Source: Dehalococcoidales bacterium
Lineage (GTDB): Bacteria; Chloroflexota; Dehalococcoidia; Dehalococcoidales; Fen-1064
NCBI GenBank assembly: GCA_028713395.1
Contig: JAQTOJ010000150.1
Location: 1-5,259 of the forward strand
Direction: 5' to 3'
DNA: 5,259 nt
Shown one piece after another: positions 1 to 4,841 of the stretch. How positions within the stretch are numbered: the stretch's first letter is position 1; each line of letters starts with the position of its first letter. Under the pieces are notes generated by a model. That model did not search any database and was not told the origin of the DNA. It saw only the letters and a program-made list of their open reading frames with translations. The position numbers were made by a program, and so were the translations under genes.

Positions 1-137
1 AAGAGGTAGGCCAGCGCGTCTACACCGTCTTTGGCTACGATCAGTTTATTGAGTATATGAGCTTTATTCAAAGCCCGCTGCGTTAACAATACATCGTTCG
101 GGTTATCCTCTACCAGCAAGATCACTTTCTCTTCCAA
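1..137 (-). CDS. Rcp1-like single-domain response regulator (N-terminal part, cut by window edge)
   Basis: Only the first 45 codons lie in the window. The translation shows a hydrophobic first beta strand (VILLVEDNPNDV, residues 5-16) with the acidic pair E10-D11 that binds Mg2+ in receiver domains. The segment LLTQRALNKAHILNKLIVAKDGVDALAYL then matches the Rcp1-like (phytochrome-partner) response regulator family, whose members are usually about 140-150 residues with no DNA-binding output domain. The phospho-accepting Asp would lie beyond the left edge. The start is TTG at 135-137, chosen because AGGAGGGT lies five bases upstream of it; the next possible start (GTG, codon 5) is too far from that site. 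The gene follows the histidine kinase stop codon by 24 bases in the same frame, so the kinase is its probable phosphodonor. The family is clear. The absence of a C-terminal output domain is inferred from family resemblance, because the rest is not visible. Confidence 0.88.
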   Translation of the reverse strand, partial: MEEKVILLVEDNPNDVLLTQRALNKAHILNKLIVAKDGVDALAYL

Positions 138-140
138 TTT

Positions 141-148
141 ACCCTCCT
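141..148 (-). promoter_or_regulatory. Strong ribosome binding site deciding the TTG start of the response regulator
   Basis: On the minus strand the sequence AGGAGGGT ends three bases before the TTG codon, so the AGGAGG core sits five bases from the start. It lies in the 24-base gap after the kinase stop codon. This near-perfect match to the anti-Shine-Dalgarno explains how a weak TTG start could be used. It also suggests the regulator can be translated independently of, and perhaps more strongly than, the kinase, whose own site is weaker. Confidence 0.8.
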
Positions 149-161
149 GAGTCTTTTCTAA

Positions 162-2393
162 TTATTCCAAAGTAAAATAAAATGTCGCGCCTTTGCCGGT
201 TTTCCCTTCTGCCCAGACCTCACCACCGTGCCGGTGAATGATCCGCTGCACGGATGCCAGACCAATGCCGGTACCGGGGAAATCAGCTTCGGTGTGCAGC
301 CTTTGGAAAGGCGTAAATAATTTCCCGCCATATTCCATATCATAGCCAACTCCGTTGTCCCGTACGAAATAGGTAGTTTTCCCGTTGATTTCGGCTTTGC
401 CGCATTCGATGCGCGGAAAGTCCGTTTTTCCGGTGAATTTCCACGCGTTACCAAGCAGATTTTCCAGCATAATGCGTAATAACTTACTATCTCCTTGAAC
501 TTGCATGCCCGGGGCAATGACAATGTTGATATACGGTTTGGGTTGGGTCTTTTTCAAACTTGCGCATATTGATTCCACCATCTCACTCAAGTTTACTTCT
601 TCCTGCCGCATTTCAGTGCGGGTGATGCGGGAGAGCGCAAGCAGATCGTCAATCAATTGCGCCATCAATTCCGCGGATCCCTGAATCCTCTTCAGGTAAT
701 CCTTGCCTTCATCGTTCAGGACGTCGCCAAAATCCTCCAGTAGTGCCTGGCTGAATCCCTCCATACTACGCAACGGCGCCCGCAGGTCATGGGAAACCGA
801 ATAGGCAAACGCTTCGATCTCTTTATTCGCCACTTCAAGTTCAGCCGCATGCTGTTCCAAAGTAGCGTTCAGTTTAAGGATGTTATCTTCCGCCTGTTTG
901 CGTTCGGTGATATCTACGCCCTGGGCGATGGTTGCGATAATGGATTTACCTTCGTTATCCAGCACATTTGCCGAATTCCACAATACAATCAATTCACCGC
1001 CATCTTTCCGTAGGATGGGTATTTCAACCACTTCAAAACGTTCGCCTGCCAACGTACGGTGGATTTGTTTTAACGAACTGCTTTTCTTGCCTTTTGGGAA
1101 AAGCATGTCCAGTTTCTTCCCGATAGTGTCTGCCGCTGCGTAACCGGTCAAACGTTCAAACGCCGGATTCACCCGAGTGATAATGAACTGCGGGTTCCAC
1201 ACGATAATCGGCACGTTGGTGTAATTCAGCAGGTTATTCAAATAATCGCTGGTTTCGAGTAGTTCGGCCTCAATACGTTTACGCTCGGAAATGTCGTTGC
1301 CGGTACCTATGATATAAGATTCCCCATCGATGCGCACTCTTAGACCGGTAAAAAAGAAGGCTGTCCGTTTACCGTTCTTAGAGACCAGAGTTGCTTCCAC
1401 ACTGCCCCTGCCGGTTGTAAAAACCTGACGGATCCTTTCAGATACCATTTCTTTTTCTCCGGTTTCCACCATGTCCGCTGGTGTCAGGGTGGGAAATTCC
1501 TGGCCGGAGTAGCCTGTAATACGTTCGAAATTAAGATTCCATTGGATAAACTTACCATCATTTTTGAACAAAAAGAAAATGCCCGGTAAACTATCGATAA
1601 TCGTTTCTGAGAAAATCTTTTCTTTTAACAAACTCTCTTGAGCTTTTTTACGTTCGGTGATATTTCTGGCATACAGCCGGAAGCTGTCGCTTTCTGCAAC
1701 ATAGGTGATCGTTTGTTCGTAGTAGTCCTTGCCGGTATTTACATCGCGCTCCAGAGTACCGAATGTATTGTTTTTCAACCTGGCTAACAAAGGGGCGATG
1801 TCAGCCAGGAACGGGTGGTTGAGACCCTTGGTTAACAGATCGGGGAAGAGTCTTTTCGTGGTAGGGTTTTGGTAGATTACATTTCCCTCCTGTCCCAATT
1901 CTAAAACCGGGTTCGGGTTCATTTCCGGGAAGGATGCCAGGTGGGCTATTTCGCTTTCGATTTTTTTGCGTTGGGTAATATCAGATGCTACCTCACCGGC
2001 GCCGGTAATATTCCCTGCCGCATCCCGGATGGGGGTGTGGATGATAGTATACACACCTCGATGCAGCCCTGGCTCCCCGAATTCCAGTACTTTATTAGAA
2101 TTCCTGCCTTGCAATGCCGGGCCCCATTCTTTCAATATCACTTTTTGTTGTTCCGGTTGGTGACCAAAGACCTCAAGCATATTCATCCCGAGGCTAATAT
2201 CTTTTCCTGTCAATCGCTTGATTTCTTCTTGATAATTTTGGTTAAAGTAGGTATAGCAATAACCGGTATCGATCACCGCCAGTAGGACATTGGTGCCTTT
2301 CGATACCGCATCGAGTAGAGCATAGGCCTGCTCTAGGCTCTGTTTGTTATTCTGTAACGCTTCCCCGTTTTGCGGGTAGTTAATGTCCGGCAT
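162..2393 (-). CDS. Cytoplasmic PAS-domain sensor histidine kinase (four PAS, HisKA, HATPase_c)
   Basis: This 743-residue protein has no signal peptide or membrane segment, so it should sense a cytoplasmic signal. Four PAS/PAC modules are seen at about residues 28-143, 150-250, 262-373 and 385-500. Each ends in the PAC signature: SDITQRKK (137), ARNITERKK (242), GNDISERKR (365) and GVDITERKQ (492). A short coiled linker (about 503-528) leads into HisKA with the H-box YSVSHDLRAPL, where His535 is the predicted autophosphorylation site. The ATPase domain shows the N-box NLLGNAWKFT (N649), G1 box DNGVGYD (679-685), F-box LFTPFQRLH (692-700) and G2 box GTGIGLA (707-713), so all catalytic motifs are intact. 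The kinase core is of the type found in phytochrome-like kinases that pair with Rcp1-like regulators, and such a regulator follows directly. There is no GAF/PHY chromophore module. The start is ATG with GAAGG about eight bases upstream. The signal cannot be told from the sequence: PAS domains may bind haem, flavin or small metabolites, and no ligand-specific motif is evident. Confidence 0.95.
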   Translation of the reverse strand: MPDINYPQNGEALQNNKQSLEQAYALLDAVSKGTNVLLAVIDTGYCYTYFNQNYQEEIKRLTGKDISLGMNMLEVFGHQPEQQKVILKEWGPALQGRNSNKVLEFGEPGLHRGVYTIIHTPIRDAAGNITGAGEVASDITQRKKIESEIAHLASFPEMNPNPVLELGQEGNVIYQNPTTKRLFPDLLTKGLNHPFLADIAPLLARLKNNTFGTLERDVNTGKDYYEQTITYVAESDSFRLYARNITERKKAQESLLKEKIFSETIIDSLPGIFFLFKNDGKFIQWNLNFERITGYSGQEFPTLTPADMVETGEKEMVSERIRQVFTTGRGSVEATLVSKNGKRTAFFFTGLRVRIDGESYIIGTGNDISERKRIEAELLETSDYLNNLLNYTNVPIIVWNPQFIITRVNPAFERLTGYAAADTIGKKLDMLFPKGKKSSSLKQIHRTLAGERFEVVEIPILRKDGGELIVLWNSANVLDNEGKSIIATIAQGVDITERKQAEDNILKLNATLEQHAAELEVANKEIEAFAYSVSHDLRAPLRSMEGFSQALLEDFGDVLNDEGKDYLKRIQGSAELMAQLIDDLLALSRITRTEMRQEEVNLSEMVESICASLKKTQPKPYINIVIAPGMQVQGDSKLLRIMLENLLGNAWKFTGKTDFPRIECGKAEINGKTTYFVRDNGVGYDMEYGGKLFTPFQRLHTEADFPGTGIGLASVQRIIHRHGGEVWAEGKTGKGATFYFTLE

Positions 2394-2453
2394 TTCCTTT
2401 ACCTTCGTTGCTATAGAACGATCACGTAATTATCCTGATGCTGGATTACTACT

Positions 2454-2482
2454 AATATATATTTCGTCCGTACATAAGTCAA
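2454..2482 (-). promoter_or_regulatory. Housekeeping-sigma promoter of the kinase/response-regulator operon
   Basis: On the minus strand a -35 box TTGACT (2477-2482) and a -10 box TATATT (2454-2459) are separated by exactly 17 bases. Each box matches the sigma-70/SigA consensus at five of six positions. Transcription would begin near 2447, giving a leader of roughly 50 bases before the kinase ATG. This is the best promoter match in the window and implies substantial basal expression of the two-component operon. Confidence 0.75.
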
Positions 2483-2533
2483 CACTCGTAAAAAAGGTGA
2501 TTTGATAACTTGTTGGCGGTTTGGAAAATACCA

Positions 2534-2578
2534 AAATAGCTACGAATAAAGTGGCAAAAATCATCGCAAATAGCTATT
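2534..2578. repeat. Repeated AAATAGCTA element, the second copy extending to a perfect palindrome
   Basis: AAATAGCTA occurs at 2534-2542 and again at 2568-2576, 34 bases apart start to start, roughly three helical turns. The second copy is part of the perfect 10-base palindrome AATAGCTATT (2569-2578); the first keeps only the palindromic core TAGCTA. Same-face spacing of two symmetric sites upstream of a promoter is typical of operator pairs. The motif is short and AT-rich, so chance occurrence cannot be excluded. No known regulator is assigned. Confidence 0.35.
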
Positions 2579-2628
2579 ATGATGCATTATTGCGCCAGAA
2601 ATGGCATAGTTTCGTAATATCTAGCGGG

Positions 2629-2643
2629 TTGATTTTATGACAA
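2629..2643. promoter_or_regulatory. Possible Crp/Fnr-type operator overlapping the -35 box of the wHTH gene
   Basis: The 15-base sequence TTGATTTTATGACAA has TTG and CAA ends in inverted orientation and resembles a degenerate Fnr box (consensus TTGAT-N4-ATCAA), with one extra base and an imperfect right half. It overlaps the predicted -35 hexamer at 2637-2642. A protein bound here would block the promoter, and the next gene encodes a Crp-type DNA-binding domain, so negative autoregulation is a reasonable guess. The match is weak. Confidence 0.25.
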
Positions 2644-2666
2644 TTCCACACCATTAACACTATTAT
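2637..2666 (+). promoter_or_regulatory. Likely promoter of the wHTH regulator and dioxygenase genes
   Basis: The -35 candidate ATGACA (2637-2642) and the -10 candidate TATTAT (2661-2666) are 18 bases apart, and each differs from consensus at one position. The start site would fall near 2673, leaving a leader of about 32 bases before the ATG at 2705. Other hexamer pairs in this AT-rich region (for example TTGCGC at 2590 with TAATAT at 2615, 19 bases apart) fit less well. Confidence 0.5.
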
Positions 2667-2673
2667 TGTAAAG

Positions 2674-2696
2674 TCCTCTGTTGAAAGAAAACAGGA
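2674..2696 (+). promoter_or_regulatory. Small leader hairpin that could mask the Shine-Dalgarno of the wHTH gene
   Basis: In the predicted leader, TCCT (2674-2677) and GTT (2680-2682) can pair with AAC (2690-2692) and AGGA (2693-2696), leaving a two-base bulge and a seven-base loop. The alternative pairing CTGTT/AACAG uses the same region. AGGA is the ribosome binding site, eight bases before the ATG at 2705, so folding would limit translation. The stem is short and rich in A-U pairs, so any effect may be mild or temperature-sensitive. This is an inference from pairing only. Confidence 0.3.
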
Positions 2697-2704
2697 TTTG
2701 AAAA

Positions 2705-2989
2705 ATGCGGTACGATATCTCACTCTGTAATAACGATACGCAAGTCCTCTCAGCCGATTTGAAAGCGGTGCGCCGCAAAGTGGCGAATGTGCTTTTACAT
2801 TTTACAGGTATGAAAGGCACGCCCAGACATCTTTCCCAAAATGAATTGGCGAAAATATTGGGGACATCCTGGGATATGATCAATCATTCATTGCTTTCCT
2901 TGAGAGAAGAAGGCGCTATCACTGTCGACCGTAACCGGCTGGCCATTAACCGCGGCCGGCTGGAACAAATTATTGTTCGGGAAAAATAA
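2705..2989 (+). CDS. Stand-alone Crp/Fnr-type winged-helix DNA-binding protein lacking the sensor domain
   Basis: The 94-residue product matches only the C-terminal part of Crp/Fnr regulators. The segment AVRRKVANVLLHF (21-33) corresponds to the helix leading into the DNA-binding domain. LSQNELAKILGT (43-54) is the first helix of the HTH, SWDMINHSLLSLREEGAI (55-72) covers the recognition helix and following turn, and DRNRLAINRGRLEQII (75-90) forms the wing and last strand. Normal family members are about 200-240 residues, with an N-terminal cyclic-nucleotide/redox-sensing beta-roll that is absent here. A TGA stop lies in frame two codons before the ATG, and the upstream 300 bases encode no such domain, so this is not a missed longer start. 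In place of the usual R-E-x-x-x-R recognition signature there is W56-D57-x-x-x-H61, so DNA specificity probably differs. The ATG has AGGA eight bases upstream. Probably co-transcribed with the dioxygenase gene 44 bases downstream. A degenerate remnant is possible, but the intact frame, ribosome site and promoter argue for a working gene. Confidence 0.8.
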   Translation: MRYDISLCNNDTQVLSADLKAVRRKVANVLLHFTGMKGTPRHLSQNELAKILGTSWDMINHSLLSLREEGAITVDRNRLAINRGRLEQIIVREK

Positions 2990-3033
2990 CCCGTTTTCTT
3001 ATTCCCGGTTTTATTGCCCGCAAGGAGCCCTCA

Positions 3034-3825
3034 ATGAAAATGCCTGTTCTCTTCATCGGTCACGGCTCACCGATAAATATCGTTTCAAAAAATGATTTCA
3101 CCAAGCGTCTGGCTGAACTGGGCAAACATTTACCCCGGCCGCGGGCGATTCTGGTCATTTCGGCGCATTGGTTGACAGACGGCAACTATGTCACCTGCGT
3201 GGAGAAGCCTAAAACCATTTACGATTTCTACGGTTTTCCAGATGAATTATACCGGGTGAAATACCCCAGTCCTGGTTCAACACAAGATGCCGCGCTGGTG
3301 GCCGAAACCGTGAAAACAACCGCGGTAAAATGCGATCAAACGCGGGGTTTGGACCACGCCGCATGGGCAATCTTGATACATATGTATCCTGCAGCCGATA
3401 TCCCGGTGATGGAAATGAGTCTCGACTATTCTCCCTTTAATGGGTGGCATCGCCAATCTTTGCCTTATTATTACGAACTGGCCGCGCAGCTCAGTCCATT
3501 AAGGGAGCAAGGTATATTGATTATCGGCAGTGGCAATATTGTCCATAACCTCCGGGCTGTCGATATGGAAGATGTGGAAGCAGCACCGTATGATTGGGCG
3601 GTGGAATTCGATGCGCGAGTTAAACGTGATCTCATTGAACGTAATCATCGTGACTTGCTTGACTATAACATGAACCGGGCGATGGCACTTTCCGTGCCGA
3701 CTTTGGATCACTATCTACCGCTGATCTACGCAATCGGTTTGCAGGAAAAAACCGATAAACTGGAGTTCATTTACGAAGGATTTCAGAATCGTTCGGTCTC
3801 AATGCGGTGCCTGCGCATCGGCTGA
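3034..3825 (+). CDS. ygiD: LigB/YgiD-family extradiol dioxygenase (4,5-DOPA dioxygenase-like)
   Basis: This 263-residue protein has the usual length of YgiD-type class III extradiol dioxygenases. These are metal-dependent enzymes that cleave catechol-type rings with O2; the tested activity of the family is DOPA ring opening. Family signatures are FIGHGSP with H10, VISAHW with H45, KTIYDFYGFPDELY (60-73), GLDHAAW with H108, GSGNIVHNL with H171 and PTLDHYLPL with H226. H10, H45 and H226 are the likely metal ligands and H108/H171 likely active-site residues, so the centre looks intact. No signal peptide is seen, so it is cytoplasmic. The ATG start has AAGGAG six bases upstream; a second Met at codon 3 is less well placed. 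It lies 44 bases after the Crp-type regulator with no terminator between them, so the two are probably one operon. Its end converges with the tRNA-Glu gene. The real substrate is unknown: DOPA is unlikely to be physiological in most bacteria, and O2 dependence sits oddly with an anaerobic host. Confidence 0.9.
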   Translation: MKMPVLFIGHGSPINIVSKNDFTKRLAELGKHLPRPRAILVISAHWLTDGNYVTCVEKPKTIYDFYGFPDELYRVKYPSPGSTQDAALVAETVKTTAVKCDQTRGLDHAAWAILIHMYPAADIPVMEMSLDYSPFNGWHRQSLPYYYELAAQLSPLREQGILIIGSGNIVHNLRAVDMEDVEAAPYDWAVEFDARVKRDLIERNHRDLLDYNMNRAMALSVPTLDHYLPLIYAIGLQEKTDKLEFIYEGFQNRSVSMRCLRIG

Positions 3826-3839
3826 TGCGGAAGTAAAGT

Positions 3840-3915
3840 TGGCGCCCCCAATGGAATTCGAATCCATGTTGACAGCTTGAAAGGCTGCTGTCCTAGGCCT
3901 CTAGACGATGGGGGC
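3840..3915 (-). tRNA. trnE: tRNA-Glu, anticodon UUC, with encoded CCA
   Basis: The minus strand folds into a complete 76-base cloverleaf. The acceptor GCCCCCA pairs with TGGGGGC and is followed by discriminator G and an encoded CCA. The D arm has a GTC/GAC stem. The anticodon stem GCAGC/GCTGT (one G-U pair) encloses the loop CTTTCAA with anticodon TTC. The variable loop is four bases, and the T stem ATGGA/TCCAT encloses TTCGAAT. The G discriminator and short three-pair D stem are typical of bacterial tRNA-Glu. This tRNA supplies protein synthesis and, in bacteria using the C5 pathway, glutamyl-tRNA for haem or corrinoid precursors. It reads towards the dioxygenase gene, leaving 14 bases between their ends. 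Confidence 0.97.
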
Positions 3916-3925
3916 ACAACTATTT

Positions 3926-3955
3926 AGTATAGCAAATCACATTTACTTACGGCAA
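3926..3955 (-). promoter_or_regulatory. Promoter of tRNA-Glu
   Basis: On the minus strand the -35 box TTGCCG (3950-3955) and -10 box TATACT (3926-3931) are 18 bases apart. The -10 is preceded by TGC, giving an extended -10 element. The -10 ends ten bases before the first tRNA base, so the primary transcript would have only a few extra 5' bases for RNase P to remove. Confidence 0.7.
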
Positions 3956-3986
3956 CTTTTGGTACTAAGCTTACTCTACCCTGTTA

Positions 3987-3995
3987 TGCTACAAT
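3987..3995 (+). promoter_or_regulatory. Extended -10 promoter of the DedA-type gene, implying a leaderless mRNA
   Basis: The element TG-C-TACAAT (TG at 3987-3988, hexamer 3990-3995), preceded by TA, fits the extended -10 consensus. No good -35 is found 16-18 bases upstream, which is usual for extended -10 promoters. Only seven bases separate the hexamer from the ATG at 4003, so transcription is expected to begin at or very near the A of the start codon. The 20 bases before the ATG contain no Shine-Dalgarno sequence, which agrees with this. Confidence 0.65.
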
Positions 3996-4002
3996 ACATT
4001 CA

Positions 4003-4686
4003 ATGACAACCTCTCAGGATAAAACCCCCACCCCCCCCAAAAAGAGCTGGCTGAAAAGAAACGCCCTGGCTTTAGTTGCTTCTTCTCTGGTTATCGGATT
4101 AACGATCGGGTTGTTCATGTTTCAGGGTAAAATCAAGCAATTAGGTGATTACGGGTATCTCGGAGCTTTTTTGATCAGCCTGCTAACTAATGCATCTATT
4201 CTCTTGCCAATGCCCAGTTTGATTCTTATCTTTCCGCTCGGAGCGGCTTTCAATCCGGTTTTAGTTGGTTTGGCTGCTGGCGCGGGCGGCGCATTGGGGG
4301 AAATGACCGCCTACATTGCCGGTTATAGCGGACGGGGTATTTGGCACGATAACCCCAATTACATCAAAGCCGCCAACTGGCTCAAGAAATGGGGCATGAC
4401 TATCATCTTTTTGTACTCCGCCACCCCCATGCCGCTTGATTTGATGGGACTGGCCGCCGGAAACTTGCGCTTCCCTGCATGGAAGTTCTTTACCGCCTGC
4501 CTTCCGGGGAAAATCATCAAATATATCGCTCTGGCATACGCGGGTGCGTGGGGCTGGGATTTGTTTATCAACGATGCGGTTTTTAGAACGAACATCAGCA
4601 TTGGCGCCAGTGTGGCAGTAGCGGTGGCGGTTTTATTTATTTTGGCATTGTATCTGGAACATAGGGACTGGTACCGCCGGAAATAA
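4003..4686 (+). CDS. DedA/VTT-family integral membrane protein
   Basis: This 227-residue protein has a polar, lysine-rich N-terminus (1-20), then hydrophobic segments at about 21-40, 50-82, 84-108, 131-155, 160-182 and 197-217, ending in a basic tail (HRDWYRRK). The positive ends suggest both termini face the cytoplasm. The glycine-rich stretch from G93 to R111, with E100, Y104, G107 and G110-R111, and the later TPMPLDLMGLAAGNLRFP and LPGKIIKY segments, match the VTT (SNARE-associated/DedA) fold. These proteins have paired re-entrant loops and function in phospholipid or undecaprenyl-phosphate translocation and membrane homeostasis. The usual F-x-R-F-x-P motif appears diverged (FLYSATPMP), so the exact substrate is open. 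ATG 4003 is the only possible start: the frame is open back to a TAG at 3925 but has no other start codon. There is no Shine-Dalgarno, and an extended -10 lies just upstream, so the mRNA is probably leaderless. A run of eight C occurs at codons 10-12. It converges with korC. Confidence 0.85.
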   Translation: MTTSQDKTPTPPKKSWLKRNALALVASSLVIGLTIGLFMFQGKIKQLGDYGYLGAFLISLLTNASILLPMPSLILIFPLGAAFNPVLVGLAAGAGGALGEMTAYIAGYSGRGIWHDNPNYIKAANWLKKWGMTIIFLYSATPMPLDLMGLAAGNLRFPAWKFFTACLPGKIIKYIALAYAGAWGWDLFINDAVFRTNISIGASVAVAVAVLFILALYLEHRDWYRRK

Positions 4687-4814
4687 CCCCCCCAGCTTCA
4701 ACGTATGATAACCGCTATTTCTTTGACCGGCTTCGCTTGTCTGCTGAATAGCTTGCACTAAAAGGATTTGGTTCTGATGCATTTCAATTCGGAAAAAGAT
4801 AGTATGATGCCTGG

Positions 4815-4841
4815 AAAAAAACTCTAACCCAGTTTCTGAGC
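4815..4841 (-). terminator. Weak possible terminator after korC
   Basis: At the end of the leftward korC gene, CTCAG (4836-4840) can pair with CTGGG (4828-4832) around a three-base loop, with one G-U pair and one further wobble outside. A run of seven T (4815-4821, minus strand) follows five bases after the stem. The stem is short, overlaps the last codons and stands away from the T run, so it is a marginal intrinsic terminator. No better candidate is seen in the 137-base convergent gap. Confidence 0.3.

Larger units (their letters stand above)
2394..2704. other. Divergent intergenic control region (311 bases)
   Basis: No credible gene lies in this AT-rich stretch between the leftward kinase and the rightward Crp-type regulator. 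It holds the kinase promoter (2454-2482, minus) and a likely regulator promoter (2637-2666, plus). It also holds several small symmetric elements: an inverted repeat TTTGG/CCAAA at 2520-2535, the repeated AAATAGCTA at 2534-2542 and 2568-2576, a GCCA/TGGC repeat at 2594-2605, and an Fnr-like imperfect dyad at 2629-2643. The density of symmetric elements between two divergent signalling genes suggests a regulated region, but no site can be tied to a named protein from sequence alone. Confidence 0.7.

Noticed and set aside
158..523. Second open frame on the minus strand inside the 3' end of the kinase gene (121 codons)
   Set aside because: It overlaps the H-N-G-box region of an unmistakable kinase, has low-complexity shadow-type composition and no ribosome site of its own.
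789..1143. Plus-strand open frames antisense to the kinase (74 and 87 codons)
   Set aside because: They run opposite a conserved coding region, resemble no family and have no promoter or Shine-Dalgarno support.
1941..2285. Plus-strand open frames antisense to the first PAS domains (114 and 65 codons)
   Set aside because: Shadows of the kinase frame; cysteine- and phenylalanine-rich translations without family resemblance.
2594..2605. Inverted repeat GCCA-GAAA-TGGC in the divergent spacer
   Set aside because: Only four base pairs; a hairpin or operator claim would not be distinguishable from chance.
2520..2704. Possibility that the wHTH gene is a frameshifted full-length Crp/Fnr gene
   Set aside because: A beta-roll sensor domain needs over 350 bases, but the spacer is only 311 bases, contains the kinase promoter and leader, and encodes no beta-roll-like sequence in any frame.
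2635..2883. Minus-strand open frame overlapping the start of the wHTH gene
   Set aside because: It is antisense to a recognisable winged-helix domain and lacks initiation signals.
3814..3829. Hairpin CGCATC/GATGCG over the dioxygenase stop codon as a terminator between convergent genes
   Set aside because: Six-base stem with no T run on either strand, so it is not a credible intrinsic terminator.
3840..3915. tRNA-Glu as a phage or island attachment site
   Set aside because: No integrase gene and no repeated copy of the tRNA 3' end is present in the window.
4714..4752. Inverted repeat GCTATT/AATAGC around a 27-base loop after the DedA-type gene
   Set aside because: The loop is long and no T run follows, so it does not make a useful terminator; similarity to the AATAGCTATT palindrome at 2569 is probably coincidental.
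4777..4827. 16-codon open frame (starts MHFNSEKD) with AAAGGA upstream, ending inside korC's stop region
   Set aside because: Spacing from the AAAGGA is long (about 11 bases), it is very short and has no promoter; most likely chance.
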